Assembly: GCA_903909415.1 (NCBI GenBank)
Contig: CAIVVS010000258.1
Span: 1-49,006 of the forward strand
Source of the DNA: an uncultured Pseudomonadota bacterium
GTDB lineage: Bacteria; Pseudomonadota; Gammaproteobacteria; Burkholderiales; SG8-39
Direction of reading: 5' to 3'
Length of the DNA: 49,006 bases
Shown: one piece after another, positions 7,488 to 18,432 of the stretch
How positions within the stretch are numbered: the stretch's first letter is position 1
Layout: every line of letters begins with the position of its first letter
Position numbers and translations under genes: made by a program
The notes under the pieces: generated by a model
The model's database searches: none
What the model was told of the DNA's origin: nothing
Seen by the model: only the letters and a program-made list of their open reading frames with translations

Positions 7488-8246
7488 TCATTCTCCTTGC
7501 TTTGCCGCGGTCGCGGCCTGCAATATCAGCGCGGCCAGCTCCAGGTCCGCCGCGTAGGTGACCTTGAGGTTGCGCGCGCTGCCTTCGACCAGTTTCGGCG
7601 CAAGGCCGAGCAATTCGACCGCCGAGGCCTCGTCGGTGATGCCGGCCGCCACCTGCGGACCGCGCGCTTCGGCTTCCACCAGGGCGCGCAGCAAGAGGCC
7701 GTGGCGGAACATCTGCGGCGTCTGCGCCTGCCACAGCCCGTCGCGCGGCTCGGTCGCGCCGACCCGTTGCCGGTCCGCGCCCCCGGTGCCGGCACGCTTG
7801 AGCGTGTCCGCCACCGGCACCGCGAGCAGGCCGCCGACGTCGTCCGCGCGGACGGTGTCGATCAGCCGGCGCAGGTCCGGCAGCGCGAGGCAGGGCCGCG
7901 CCGCGTCGTGCACCAGCACCCAGTCGTCGCCATCGATGACGTCGCCGGCCGCGATCAGGCCGTTGCGCACGCTGTCGCGCCGCGTCACCCCGCCGCAGTA
8001 GAGCGGCGCGACGCGCTCGCCGAACGCGGACCAGTCCTCGGCGCGGAACTGTGCGTCGCCCGGGGACAGCACGACGAACACCAGTTCGATGTCCGGCACC
8101 GACAGCAGGCTGGCCACCGCGTGCCACAGCAGCGTGCGACCGGCCACCCGCTGGTATTGCTTGGGGCCCGCGGACGCGTCGGCCACGGGCGCAAAGCGGC
8201 TGCCGGAACCGGCGGCGGGCAGGAGCCCGAAGTTGCGGGAAGTCAC
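7488..8246 (-). CDS. ispD: 2-C-methyl-D-erythritol 4-phosphate cytidylyltransferase
   Basis: A 252-residue cytoplasmic enzyme that joins MEP to CTP, giving CDP-methylerythritol. The nucleotide-binding signature is at the N-terminus: [13 protein letters not shown] followed by [17 protein letters not shown]. The middle holds [11 protein letters not shown] and the later [21 protein letters not shown] block, all conserved. The start is GTG 8246, three residues before the conserved core begins. It is about 20 residues longer than the E. coli enzyme, mostly at the C-terminus ([17 protein letters not shown]). It leads the ispD-ispF-thpR operon and is divergent from mfd across a 167-base gap with overlapping -10 elements. 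Confidence 0.96.
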   Translation of the reverse strand: MTSRNFGLLPAAGSGSRFAPVADASAGPKQYQRVAGRTLLWHAVASLLSVPDIELVFVVLSPGDAQFRAEDWSAFGERVAPLYCGGVTRRDSVRNGLIAAGDVIDGDDWVLVHDAARPCLALPDLRRLIDTVRADDVGGLLAVPVADTLKRAGTGGADRQRVGATEPRDGLWQAQTPQMFRHGLLLRALVEAEARGPQVAAGITDEASAVELLGLAPKLVEGSARNLKVTYAADLELAALILQAATAAKQGE

Positions 8247-8280
8247 TGAGAAATCTCGGATTTTCGGGTGACCCGGAAGT

Positions 8281-8290
8281 TATAATTGTA
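8281..8290. promoter_or_regulatory. Overlapping -10 elements between ispD and mfd
   Basis: TATAATTGTA reads as a consensus -10 (TATAAT) on the plus strand towards mfd and as TACAAT on the minus strand towards ispD. No good -35 hexamer is present at standard spacing on either strand. The arrangement suggests a bidirectional promoter; start points are not determinable from sequence. Confidence 0.45.
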
Positions 8291-8413
8291 CCTGTCCCGC
8301 GTGGTGACCGGCCGCTCCAGGCAATGCATGGAGGGGGTACGGCGCCGAACGCGGGTTTTGCTATTTCCGCGCCGGATGCAACCGACTTGAACCAGCCCTC
8401 AGACAACGCCCTG

Positions 8414-11400
8414 ATGCACCGCAGCCCGGCCGCAAGCCCGACCGGGGGCATGCCCCAGCCCGCACCGGTGCGGATCCACGGCGACGCGCTGGCACTGGCG
8501 CGGCTGGGCGAGCGGCACAAGCCGCTGGTGGTGTTCTGCGCGCAGGCCACGGAAGCCCAGCGCCTGGCCGAGGAAGTCGCGTGGTTCGGCCCCGGCCTGC
8601 GCGTGCGCCTGCTGCCGGACTGGGAAACGCTGCCCTACGACAGCTTCTCGCCGCACCAGGACCTGATCTCCGACCGCCTCGCCGCGCTCTACCACCTGCA
8701 GCGCGGCGAGACCGACGTGCTGATCGTGCCGGCCACCACCGCCTTGCTGCGCATGGCGCCGGTGGCCTTCCTCGCCGGGCGCACCTTCTTCCTCAAGCAG
8801 GGCGACACGCTCGACCTCGACGCCCTCAAGCTGCAACTCGCGCACGGCGGCTACCAGCACGTCACCCAGGTGGTCGCCCCGGGCGAGTACTGCGTGCGCG
8901 GCGGCCTGGTGGACCTGTTCCCCATGGGCAGCGTGCTGCCCTACCGCATCGACCTGATGGACCGCGAAGTCGACACGCTGCGCACCTTCGACGTCGACAC
9001 CCAGCGCACCATCTATGCGGTCAAGGAGATCCGCCTGCTGCCGGCGCGCGAGTTCCCGATCGACGATGCCGGGCGCACGCTGTTCCGCCAGCGCTTCCGC
9101 GAGACCTTTGAGGGCGATCCCTCGCGCTGCCAGGTCTACAAGGACGTCTCCAACGGCATCGCGCCACCCGGTATCGAGTACTTCCTGCCGCTGTTCTTCG
9201 AGTCCACCGCCACGCTGTTCGACTACCTGCCCAAGGGCGCCTCGGTGTACATGCACCAGGACGTGCACGCCGCGCTGGACGAATTCTGGCGCGACGCGCA
9301 GGGACGCTACAAGGTGCTGGGCGGCGACCGCTCGCGTCCGGTGCTGCCGCCGGCCGAGCTGTTCCTGTCGGCCGAGCAGTTCTTCAGCGCGGCGGGCGCC
9401 TGGCCGCGCCAGTCGGCGCAGGACCTCGCGCCCGCGCGGGCCGCGCCGGAGGTCCCGGTCGAGCGCCGCGCCGCCGACCCGCTGCACCGGCTCAAGGCGC
9501 TGATCACGCAGGGCGGCCACCGCATCGCGCTGCTGGCCGAATCCGGCGGCCGGCGCGAGACCATGCAGCAGTTCCTCGCCGAGTACGGCCTCCGCCCCAA
9601 GCTGGCCGAGAGCTGGCCCGACATCGCATCGGCCACCGAGCCGCTCACCATCGCGGTATCCCCGCTGCACGGCGGTTTCACGCTCGACGGCGACGGCAGC
9701 GCCCTGCCGCTCGTGCTGCTCACCGAGAACGAGCTCTACGCCAGCACCGCGCGCAGCCGCTCGCCGCGCGACCGCGGCCGCACCAGCTCGGTGGAGGGCA
9801 TGCTGCGCGACATGTCCGAGCTGCGCCCCGGCGACCCGGTGGTGCACGTGCAGCACGGCATCGGCCGCTACACCGGCCTGGTCGAAATGGACTACGGCGA
9901 GGGCAACACCGAGTTCCTGCAGCTGGACTACGCCAACGGCTCCAAGCTGTACGTCCCGGTCGCGCAGCTGCACGTGATCAGCCGCTACTCCGGCGGCCCG
10001 CCGGAGGCCGCGCCGCTGCACACCCTGGGCGGCGAGGCCTGGGAGAAGGCCAAGGACCGCGCCGCGCGCAAGGTGCGCGACACCGCGGCCGAACTGCTGA
10101 ACCTGTACGCCCAGCGCGCCGCGCGCGAGGGCCATGCCTTCGAGGTCACCGGCCACGACCTGGACGCCTTCGCCGAGGGCTTCGGCTTCGAGACCACCGG
10201 CGACCAGCAGGGCGCGATCGAGTCGGTGGTCCAGGACATGCGCTCGGGCAAGCCCATGGACCGGCTGATCTGCGGCGACGTCGGCTTCGGCAAGACCGAG
10301 GTCGCGCTGCGCGCCGCCTTCGTCGCGGTCGCCGGCGGGCGGCAGGTCGCGGTGCTCACCCCGACCACGCTGCTGGCCGAGCAGCACTTCCACACCTTCA
10401 GCGACCGCTTCGCCGACTGGCCGGTCAAGATCGCGGAACTGTCGCGCTTCCGCACCGGCAAGGAACAGGCGAAGTCGCTCGAAGGCCTGGCCGCAGGGAC
10501 AATCGACATCGTCATCGGCACCCACAAGCTGCTGTCCCCGGACCTGAAATTCGCGCGCCTCGGGCTGGTGATCGTCGACGAGGAGCACCGCTTCGGCGTG
10601 CGCCACAAGGAGATGCTGAAGCGCCTGCGCGCCGAGGTCGACGTGCTGACGCTCACCGCCACGCCCATCCCGCGAACGCTCGCGATGTCCCTGGAGGGCC
10701 TGCGCGACCTGTCGGTGATCGCCACAGCGCCGCAGCGGCGCCTGGCGATCAAGACCTTCGTCACGCCCTACTCCATCGGCGTGATCCGCGAGGCCTGCCT
10801 GCGCGAGCTCAAGCGCGGCGGCCAGATCTACTTCCTCTACAACGAGGTCGAGACGATAGAGAACAAGCGCGAGGCGCTGGAGCAGCTCATTCCCGAGGCG
10901 CGCATCCTGGTGGCGCACGGGCAGATGCATGAGCGCGACCTGGAGCGGGTGATGCGCGAGTTCCTGCAGCAGCGCGCCAACCTGCTGCTGTGTTCGACCA
11001 TCATCGAGACCGGCATCGACATCCCGACCGCCAACACCATCATCATCGACCGCGCCGACCGCTTCGGCCTGGCGCAGCTGCACCAGCTGCGCGGCCGCGT
11101 CGGGCGCTCGCACCACCAGGCCTACGCCTACCTGCTCACGCCGGACGGCGAGTCGCTGGGCTCGGCGGCCAAGAAACGGCTGGAGGCGATCCAGATGATG
11201 GAGGAGCTGGGCAGCGGCTTCTACCTGGCGATGCACGACCTGGAGATCCGCGGCGCGGGCGAGGTGCTGGGCGAGTCGCAGTCCGGCGAGATGCAGGAAA
11301 TCGGCTTCAACCTGTACGCCGACATGCTCAACCACGCGGTGCGCTCGCTCAAGGCGGGCCGCGAGCCCGACCTCGACCAGCCCTTCGAGGCGACCACCGA

Positions 11401-11845
11401 GATCAACCTGCACATGCCGGCGCTGCTGCCGTCCAACTTCTGCAGCGACGTGCACGAGCGGCTGGTGATCTACAAGCGCTTGGCCAACTGCGAGACCCTG
11501 GACGAGGTGGACACCATGCAGGAGGAGCTGGTGGACCGCTTCGGCTCCTCGCCGGAGCCGGTGCTGGCGCTGCTGGAAACCCACCGGCTGCGGGTTCTCG
11601 GCCGCGCACTCGGTATCGCGCGCATGGACGCCGGCCCCGAGGTGATCCAGCTGCATTTCGTGCCCCATCCCCCGCTGGAAGGCCACGGCATCATCCGGCT
11701 GGTGCAGAAGAATCGCTCCTGGAAGCTTGCCGGCCCCACGCGCCTGCGCATCGAACGCGTCACGTCCAACCTCGCGGAGCGTGCCATCGCGGTCCGTGAC
11801 GTGTTCAAGCTGCTGGAAACCGCGAAGCCGAAGGTGGCGGCATGA
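8414..11845 (+). CDS. mfd: Transcription-repair coupling factor Mfd
   Basis: A 1143-residue DNA translocase that removes RNA polymerase stalled at lesions and recruits UvrA. The order is as in the family: UvrB-like domain (residues 30-340, with DWETLPYDSFSPHQD), the RNA-polymerase-interacting module around residue 475 (DPVVHVQHGIGRYTGL), then the RecG-like motor with Walker A GDVGFGKTE near residue 621, the DEEH box near 721 (IVDEEHRFGV), and the ETGIDIPTANTIIIDRADRFGLAQLHQLRGRVGRS block. The C-terminal TRCF domain follows. ATG 8414 gives the usual length; an in-frame ATG at 8324 would add 30 unconserved residues and cannot be excluded because neither has a good ribosome site. Its TGA overlaps the serB ATG. 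Confidence 0.97.
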   Translation: MHRSPAASPTGGMPQPAPVRIHGDALALARLGERHKPLVVFCAQATEAQRLAEEVAWFGPGLRVRLLPDWETLPYDSFSPHQDLISDRLAALYHLQRGETDVLIVPATTALLRMAPVAFLAGRTFFLKQGDTLDLDALKLQLAHGGYQHVTQVVAPGEYCVRGGLVDLFPMGSVLPYRIDLMDREVDTLRTFDVDTQRTIYAVKEIRLLPAREFPIDDAGRTLFRQRFRETFEGDPSRCQVYKDVSNGIAPPGIEYFLPLFFESTATLFDYLPKGASVYMHQDVHAALDEFWRDAQGRYKVLGGDRSRPVLPPAELFLSAEQFFSAAGAWPRQSAQDLAPARAAPEVPVERRAADPLHRLKALITQGGHRIALLAESGGRRETMQQFLAEYGLRPKLAESWPDIASATEPLTIAVSPLHGGFTLDGDGSALPLVLLTENELYASTARSRSPRDRGRTSSVEGMLRDMSELRPGDPVVHVQHGIGRYTGLVEMDYGEGNTEFLQLDYANGSKLYVPVAQLHVISRYSGGPPEAAPLHTLGGEAWEKAKDRAARKVRDTAAELLNLYAQRAAREGHAFEVTGHDLDAFAEGFGFETTGDQQGAIESVVQDMRSGKPMDRLICGDVGFGKTEVALRAAFVAVAGGRQVAVLTPTTLLAEQHFHTFSDRFADWPVKIAELSRFRTGKEQAKSLEGLAAGTIDIVIGTHKLLSPDLKFARLGLVIVDEEHRFGVRHKEMLKRLRAEVDVLTLTATPIPRTLAMSLEGLRDLSVIATAPQRRLAIKTFVTPYSIGVIREACLRELKRGGQIYFLYNEVETIENKREALEQLIPEARILVAHGQMHERDLERVMREFLQQRANLLLCSTIIETGIDIPTANTIIIDRADRFGLAQLHQLRGRVGRSHHQAYAYLLTPDGESLGSAAKKRLEAIQMMEELGSGFYLAMHDLEIRGAGEVLGESQSGEMQEIGFNLYADMLNHAVRSLKAGREPDLDQPFEATTEINLHMPALLPSNFCSDVHERLVIYKRLANCETLDEVDTMQEELVDRFGSSPEPVLALLETHRLRVLGRALGIARMDAGPEVIQLHFVPHPPLEGHGIIRLVQKNRSWKLAGPTRLRIERVTSNLAERAIAVRDVFKLLETAKPKVAA

Positions 11846-12636
11846 GTGGCATGCGCCTGGTGCTCCACGTGGCCACACCGGACGCCCAGACGGAAGCGCG
11901 GCTTCGCGGCCTGGGCGCAGCGGGCGACAGCCCGGCCCTTGCTGCGGCCTGCGCAGGTGCGAAGGTGGACTACGCCTGGATCCCGGACGGCCGCCGGCTC
12001 GCGGACTTCCGGCTGGTGGCGATGGACATGGACTCCACGCTGATCACCATCGAATGCATCGACGAGATCGCCGACTTCGCCGGGCGCAAGGCCGAGGTCT
12101 CCGCAATCACCGAAGCGGCGATGCGCGGAGAGCTGGATTTTCCGGAAAGCCTGCGGCGGCGCGTGCAGACACTGGCCGGATTGCCGGTGGCTGCGCTGGA
12201 GTCCGTGTACGCGGAGCGCCTGCGGCTGTCGCCGGGGGCGGAAACGATGCTGGCCGCCTTCCGCACACACGGCATCCGTACCCTGCTGGTGTCCGGCGGC
12301 TACAGCTTCTTCACCTCGCGCCTGAAGCAGCGCCTGGGCCTGGACTACACCCTGTCCAATGAACTGGAGATCGCCGACGGAAAGCTCACCGGCCGGGTGC
12401 TGGGGGGCATCGTCGACGGTGCCGCGAAGGCCGCCGCGCTGGTCACCCATCGCGACCAGTTGGGCCTTTCGGCAGCGCAGGTGGTGGCGATCGGCGACGG
12501 CGCGAACGACCTGCCGATGATGGGACAGGCCGGCGTATCCATCGCCTATCACGCCAAGCCGGCGGTACGAGCGCAGGCGACGCTGCGCATCGACCACGGC
12601 GGGCTGGACGCGGTGCCGGTCCTGCTGGGCGGCTAG
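11842..12636 (+). CDS. serB: Phosphoserine phosphatase
   Basis: A 264-residue HAD-superfamily enzyme for the last step of serine synthesis. The nucleophile motif is MDMDSTL with Asp62 and Asp64, followed by the ECIDEIADFAG segment typical of SerB. Motif II Ser lies in LLVSGGYSFF, and motif IV is GDGANDLPMM. The N-terminal regulatory region before the catalytic core is about 55 residues, shorter than the tandem-ACT type, and only weakly resembles an ACT domain. The ATG overlaps the mfd stop (ATGA), so translation is probably coupled. Serine made here feeds the CysE reaction encoded further along, though the two are not cotranscribed. Confidence 0.95.
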   Translation: MSGMRLVLHVATPDAQTEARLRGLGAAGDSPALAAACAGAKVDYAWIPDGRRLADFRLVAMDMDSTLITIECIDEIADFAGRKAEVSAITEAAMRGELDFPESLRRRVQTLAGLPVAALESVYAERLRLSPGAETMLAAFRTHGIRTLLVSGGYSFFTSRLKQRLGLDYTLSNELEIADGKLTGRVLGGIVDGAAKAAALVTHRDQLGLSAAQVVAIGDGANDLPMMGQAGVSIAYHAKPAVRAQATLRIDHGGLDAVPVLLGG

Positions 12637-12661
12637 GGCCGTTCCCGTTCCCTCTGGGGCG

Positions 12662-12856
12662 CTACTCCGCCTCGTCGATCCACGCCATCTGGATCGCCTC
12701 GAGGATCTTCTCCCCGGAGCGGCCCGGTTCGTCGTCGAACCCGGGCAGCGCGCACACCCAGGCGTGCAGGTCGGTGAAGCGGATCGCCTTGGGGTCCACC
12801 TCGGGATGAGCATCGACCAGCGCAATGGCGATGTCCAGCGTGTCGGTCCATTTCAT
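12662..12856 (-). CDS. iscX: Fe-S cluster assembly protein IscX
   Basis: A 64-residue acidic protein that binds IscS and ferrous iron and tunes the rate of cluster assembly. The family pattern is complete: MKWTDTLDIAIAL, then DPKAIRFTDLHAWVCALPGF and the acidic C-terminus LEAIQMAWIDEAE. It is the last gene of the isc operon, starting 37 bases after the fdx stop, and converges with serB. Confidence 0.95.
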   Translation of the reverse strand: MKWTDTLDIAIALVDAHPEVDPKAIRFTDLHAWVCALPGFDDEPGRSGEKILEAIQMAWIDEAE

Positions 12857-12893
12857 CGGGCTCTCCTTGCCAAGGCCGCGGCGCGCACGGTCG

Positions 12894-13238
12894 TCAACCG
12901 CGCTTGCCTTCGCTCACCATGTTGATCGTGTACCTGGGGATTTCCACCGTCAGGTCGTCCGCGCCCACCATGACCTGGCAGGACAGGCGCGAGTCCGGCT
13001 CCAGGCCCCAGGCCTTGTCCAGCATGTCGTCCTCGGTCTCGGTGGACGCCGCGAGCGTGTCGAAGCCCTCGCGAACGATCACGTGGCAGGTGGTGCAGGC
13101 GCAGGACTTCTCGCAGGCGTGCTCGATCTCGATGCCGGCGGCCAGCAGGGTGTCGCACAGCGACTTGCCGGGCGCGGCGTCGATCACCGAGCCGTCGGGA
13201 CAGAGTTGTTCATGGGGCAGGACGATGATGCGGGGCAA
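12894..13238 (-). CDS. fdx: Isc-type [2Fe-2S] ferredoxin
   Basis: A 114-residue adrenodoxin-type ferredoxin that supplies electrons during cluster assembly on IscU. The four cluster ligands are Cys42, Cys48, Cys51 (ACEKSCACTTCH) and Cys87 (RLSCQVMV); the extra Cys46 is also conserved in the Isc type. The C-terminal PRYTINMVSEG is diagnostic. It follows hscA by 38 bases and precedes iscX. Confidence 0.97.
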   Translation of the reverse strand: MPRIIVLPHEQLCPDGSVIDAAPGKSLCDTLLAAGIEIEHACEKSCACTTCHVIVREGFDTLAASTETEDDMLDKAWGLEPDSRLSCQVMVGADDLTVEIPRYTINMVSEGKRG

Positions 13239-13276
13239 AGCGCTACTCCGGTGGGATGCCGTATTTCAGATTCGGT

Positions 13277-15163
<1,887 letters not shown>

Positions 15164-15184
15164 TCAGGTGCGGGCTTCCATGGT

Positions 15185-15715
15185 TCAGGCCTCGGCCCGT
15201 TCGATCGCGTCGCCGGCCTGCTCGCGCAGCCGGTCGAGGAACATCACCCGCCGCAGCGTCCCGGCGGCGGCCTGGTGCTCGGCGCGGTCCAGTTCGCCCG
15301 CGATCTGCGTGTAGGCCGCGTCCAGTTCCCTGCGCGCCCTGCCCTCGAGGGCTTCGAGCCGCGCGACGTCGCCGCCCGCCGAGGCTTCCTCGAGCTCCTC
15401 GCGCAGTTCCATCTGGGCCATCAGGAAGGCGGCGGGCATGGCGGTGTTGGTCTCCACCTGCGGGTCCACGCCAGCCAGCGACAGCAGGTAGGCCGCGCGG
15501 CGCAGCGGCTGCCTGAGCGTCTGGTATCCCTCGTTCACCAGCGTCGCCCACTGCATGGACAGGCGCTTCTCCGACTCGGGGGCGGAAGCGTAGCGGTCGG
15601 GATGCACCGCCGCCTGCAACTCGCGGTAGGCGCGCTCCAGCGACGGTATGTCCAGCGCGAAACACGCCGGCAGGCCGAACAGCTCGAAATGACTGCGTCC
15701 GGGCTCGAAATTCAT
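15185..15715 (-). CDS. hscB: J-domain co-chaperone HscB
   Basis: A 176-residue co-chaperone that delivers IscU to HscA and stimulates its ATPase. The J-domain occupies residues 5-75, starting HFELFGLPACFALD and containing the HPDRYAS motif (the HPD tripeptide) before a helical C-terminal domain (ELREELEEASAGGDVARLEAL). Length and arrangement match the family. The ATG at 15715 lies 100 bases after the iscA stop, the largest gap within the isc genes after iscA, and that gap contains a strong intrinsic terminator. No clear ribosome site is seen in front of it. Confidence 0.95.
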   Translation of the reverse strand: MNFEPGRSHFELFGLPACFALDIPSLERAYRELQAAVHPDRYASAPESEKRLSMQWATLVNEGYQTLRQPLRRAAYLLSLAGVDPQVETNTAMPAAFLMAQMELREELEEASAGGDVARLEALEGRARRELDAAYTQIAGELDRAEHQAAAGTLRRVMFLDRLREQAGDAIERAEA

Positions 15716-15740
15716 GCTGAATCATACCGGCGGAGGTCGC

Positions 15741-15765
15741 AAAAAAGGGGGCTTGCGCCCCCTTT
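15741..15765 (-). terminator. Intrinsic terminator/attenuator between iscA and hscB
   Basis: Read on the minus strand, a 9-bp perfect stem (AAAGGGGGC with GCCCCCTTT) closes a GCAA tetraloop of the stable GNRA class and runs straight into a total of six T residues. It is oriented to act on transcripts coming from iscRSUA. Because hscB, hscA, fdx and iscX follow on the same strand, it probably works as a partial terminator that lowers their expression. Confidence 0.8.
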
Positions 15766-15815
15766 CCCGCACTGCCGGTGCTGCTCCTTTAAACCTTGTC
15801 GCCGTGCGTGCCGGC

Positions 15816-16139
15816 TCAGACGTTGAATGACTCGCCGCAGCCGCACTCGTCCTTGACGTTGGGATTGTTGAAGCGGAATCCCTCGTTCAGGCCCTCGCGG
15901 GTGAAGTCCAGTTCCGTGCCTTCGAGGTACGGCAGGCTCTTGGGGTCCACCACCACGCGCACACCGTGCGACTCGAAGGTGATGTCCTCGGGATTGAGTT
16001 CGTCCGCGTACTCCAGCTTGTAGGCCATGCCCGAGCAGCCGGAGGTACGCACGCCCAGGCGCAGGCCCACGCCCTTGCCGCGCTTGGCCATGAAGCCCGC
16101 CACGTGGGTGGCGGCGCGTTCGGTGAGCGTCACGGCCAT
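15816..16139 (-). CDS. iscA: A-type Fe-S carrier IscA
   Basis: A 107-residue carrier protein that binds iron or a cluster and passes it to apo-proteins. The three invariant cysteines are present: Cys35 in [10 protein letters not shown], and Cys99 and Cys101 in DECGCGESF. It begins two bases after the iscU stop and ends before the 100-base gap holding the terminator. Length is exactly that of typical IscA. Confidence 0.97.
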   Translation of the reverse strand: MAVTLTERAATHVAGFMAKRGKGVGLRLGVRTSGCSGMAYKLEYADELNPEDITFESHGVRVVVDPKSLPYLEGTELDFTREGLNEGFRFNNPNVKDECGCGESFNV

Positions 16140-16141
16140 GG

Positions 16142-16558
16142 TCAGGCCGCTTTCTGCGAGCCCGCCACGGGCTGCGCGTCCGCGTGCTTGCTGCGGTAGT
16201 CGTCGATGGCCGCCTTGATCGCGTCCTCGGCCAGGATCGAGCAGTGGATCTTGACCGGCGGCAGCGCCAGTTCCTCGGCGATCTGCGTGTTGCGGATGGT
16301 GGCCGCCTCGTCAAGGGTCTTGCCCTTGACCCACTCGGTCACCAGCGACGAGGAGGCGATCGCCGAGCCGCAGCCGTAGGTCTTGAAGCGCGCATCCTCG
16401 ATGATGCCCTGCTCGTTGACCTTGATCTGCAGCTTCATGACGTCGCCGCAGGCGGGCGCGCCGACCATGCCGGTGCCGACGGCGTCGTCGCCCTTGTCGA
16501 AGGAACCGACGTTGCGGGGATTCTCGTAATGGTCGATGACCTTGTCGCTGTATGCCAT
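16142..16558 (-). CDS. iscU: Fe-S cluster scaffold IscU
   Basis: A 138-residue scaffold on which IscS-derived sulfur and iron are assembled. The cluster ligands are Cys37 (APACGD), Cys63 (TYGCGSA) and Cys106 (IHCS), with Asp39 also in place. The HscA recognition motif LPPVK lies at residues 99-103. The protein is about ten residues longer than E. coli IscU, the extra part being a C-terminal tail after DDYRSKHA. It follows iscS by 33 bases and is separated from iscA by two. Confidence 0.98.
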   Translation of the reverse strand: MAYSDKVIDHYENPRNVGSFDKGDDAVGTGMVGAPACGDVMKLQIKVNEQGIIEDARFKTYGCGSAIASSSLVTEWVKGKTLDEAATIRNTQIAEELALPPVKIHCSILAEDAIKAAIDDYRSKHADAQPVAGSQKAA

Positions 16559-16591
16559 TGCCTTGCTCCGGTTGCTATGCCTGGTACTTGT

Positions 16592-17800
16592 TCAGTGAGC
16601 CGCCCACTGCACGGTGCTGAGGTCGACGCCGTCCTTGTGCATCTCCCAAAGCGGCGAGAGTTCGCGCAGCTTGCCGATCTTGCGCTTGAGCAGCTCGACC
16701 GCGAAGTCGATCTCCTCCTCGGTGGTGTACTTGCCCAGCGTGAAGCGGATCGAGCTGTGCGCGAGCTCGTCCGAGCGGCCCAGCGCGCGCAGCACGTAGG
16801 ACGGCTCCAGCGATGCCGAGGTGCAGGCGGATCCCGAGGACACCGCGATGTCCTTGATCGCCATGATCAGCGACTCGCCCTCGACGAAATTGAAGCTCAC
16901 GTTCAGGTTGCCGGGGATGCGGCGCTCCATGTCGCCGTTGACGTAGACCTCCTCCATCTCCGACAGGCCCTTCCACAGCCGGTCGCGCAGCATGCGGATG
17001 CGCTCGTTGTCGGTGGCCATCTCCAGCTTCGCCAGGCGCGCGGCCTCGCCCATGCCGACGATCTGGTGCGTGGGCAGGGTGCCCGAGCGCATGCCGCGCT
17101 CGTGGCCGCCGCCGTGGATCTGCGCCTCGATGCGCACGCGCGGCTTCCTGCGGATGTAGAGCGCGCCTATGCCCTTGGGGCCGTACATCTTGTGCGCGGT
17201 GATGGTGAGCAGGTCGACCTTGAAGGTCGCCATGTCGATCGGCAGCTTGCCCGCCGCCTGCACCGCGTCGCAATGGAAGATGATGCCCTTCGCGCGGCAG
17301 ATCTCGCCGATCTCGGCCACCGGCTGGATAACGCCGATCTCGTTGTTCACCATCATGATGGAGGCGACGATGGTGTCGGGGCGGATGGCCGCCTTGAACT
17401 TCTCGATGTCCACCAGCCCGTCGGGCTCCGGGTCGAGGTAGGTGCACTCGAATCCCTGGCGCTCGAGCTCGCGGCAGGTGTCCAGCGTCGCCTTGTGCTC
17501 GGTCTTCTGGGTGATCAGGTGCTTGCCCTTGGTCTTGTAGAACTGGGCCGCGCCCTTGATCGCGAGGTTGTTGCCCTCGGTGGCCCCGGAGGTCCACACG
17601 ATCTCCTTGGCGTCGGCGCCGATCAGCGCGGCGACGTGCTCGCGCGCCTCCTCCACGGCGGACTCGGACTCCCAGCCGTAGGCATGGGAGCGGCTCGCGG
17701 GGTTGCCGAACATCTCGGTCAGGTAGGGGATCATCTTCTGCGCCACGCGCGGGTCGACCGGTGTGGTGGCGGAATAGTCCAGGTAGATCGGGAATTTCAT
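16592..17800 (-). CDS. iscS: Cysteine desulfurase IscS
   Basis: A 402-residue PLP enzyme that removes sulfur from cysteine as a persulfide and donates it to IscU, tRNA thiolation and other acceptors. The PLP lysine is Lys204 in [12 protein letters not shown], and the persulfide-forming residue is Cys326 in [10 protein letters not shown] on the mobile loop. The N-terminal [15 protein letters not shown] and the SGATEGNN motif are also conserved. The C-terminus ends [10 protein letters not shown], the IscU-contacting tail. It lies 93 bases after iscR, a spacing that leaves room for post-transcriptional control, although no known small-RNA target can be asserted. Confidence 0.98.
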   Translation of the reverse strand: MKFPIYLDYSATTPVDPRVAQKMIPYLTEMFGNPASRSHAYGWESESAVEEAREHVAALIGADAKEIVWTSGATEGNNLAIKGAAQFYKTKGKHLITQKTEHKATLDTCRELERQGFECTYLDPEPDGLVDIEKFKAAIRPDTIVASIMMVNNEIGVIQPVAEIGEICRAKGIIFHCDAVQAAGKLPIDMATFKVDLLTITAHKMYGPKGIGALYIRRKPRVRIEAQIHGGGHERGMRSGTLPTHQIVGMGEAARLAKLEMATDNERIRMLRDRLWKGLSEMEEVYVNGDMERRIPGNLNVSFNFVEGESLIMAIKDIAVSSGSACTSASLEPSYVLRALGRSDELAHSSIRFTLGKYTTEEEIDFAVELLKRKIGKLRELSPLWEMHKDGVDLSTVQWAAH

Positions 17801-17893
17801 TGCGTGCTTCTCCGGCTTGCTGCGGTTGACTGGCTGGCCCGGTGCGTCCGTTCGAGCCCGGGGCTGGCGGCGCCGGGCTGGCTGGCTCGGGGT

Positions 17894-18370
17894 TCAGGCC
17901 AGCGCCGGCTCCTTGCCCGCCCGGCGGTCCTGGATCACGGCCACCTCGCCCTGGGCGGTGCTGGCCTTCTGCTTCTCGACCAGGTCGGCCAGGGTCACGC
18001 TCTCGAGGTATTCGAACATCTTCGTGTTGAGCGTGGACCAGAGGTCGTGCGTCATGCAGCGCTCGCCGTCTTCCTTGCAGTTCTCGCGCCCGCCGCACTG
18101 GGTGGCATCCATGGTCTCGTCCACCGCGGTGATGATGTGCGCCACCGTGACCAGCTTGAGTTCGCGCGCGATGGTGTAGCCGCCGCCCGGGCCGCGCACC
18201 GAGTCCACGAGTTGGTGCCGGCGCAGCTTGCCGAACAGTTGCTCCAGGTAGGACAGCGAGATGCTCTGCCGGCGGCTGACGCCGGCCAGCGTCACCGGGC
18301 CCTGCCCGTGGCGCATCGCCAGGTCCAGCATCGCGGTCACTGCAAACCTGCCCTTGGTCGTCAGCCTCAT
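17894..18370 (-). CDS. iscR: Fe-S-responsive regulator IscR
   Basis: A 158-residue Rrf2-family winged-helix regulator. When it carries a [2Fe-2S] cluster it represses the isc operon. The DNA-binding region is at the N-terminus (MRLTTKGRFAVTAMLDLAMR, with SISLSYLEQLFGKLRR as recognition helix). The cluster cysteines are Cys92, Cys98 and Cys105, followed by His108; the last two are one residue later than in the E. coli protein because the DGERC loop is longer by one. A ribosome site GAGG lies about eight bases before the ATG. It is the first gene of the operon, and a good match to its own binding site overlaps its promoter. Confidence 0.97.
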   Translation of the reverse strand: MRLTTKGRFAVTAMLDLAMRHGQGPVTLAGVSRRQSISLSYLEQLFGKLRRHQLVDSVRGPGGGYTIARELKLVTVAHIITAVDETMDATQCGGRENCKEDGERCMTHDLWSTLNTKMFEYLESVTLADLVEKQKASTAQGEVAVIQDRRAGKEPALA

Positions 18371-18383
18371 CGCGTCACCCTCA

Positions 18384-18408
18384 ATACCTTATTGGATTAG
18401 TCGAGTAT
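18384..18408 (-). promoter_or_regulatory. IscR type 1 binding site
   Basis: Over 25 bp, read on the minus strand from ATACTCGACT to AAGGTAT, the sequence fits the type 1 IscR consensus in all but a few positions, including both outer ATA/TAT ends. It overlaps the -10 element, as expected for autorepression by holo-IscR. Confidence 0.8.
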
Positions 18409-18432
18409 GCGGTACCCGGGTAAATCCGTCAA
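18404..18432 (-). promoter_or_regulatory. Promoter of the isc operon
   Basis: A -35 TTGACG (18427-18432) and a -10 CATACT (18404-18409) are 17 bp apart on the minus strand, about 35 bases before the iscR ATG. The -35 is near consensus; the weak -10 lies inside the IscR site. Confidence 0.75.

Noticed and set aside
8399..11878. A very long open frame on the minus strand opposite mfd
   Set aside because: It is antisense to a perfectly conserved mfd gene, and its Gln/Leu/Val/Arg-rich composition is that expected from the complement of GC-rich codons.
16184..18400. Long plus-strand open frame opposite iscU, iscS and iscR
   Set aside because: No family features; the minus-strand genes account for the sequence.
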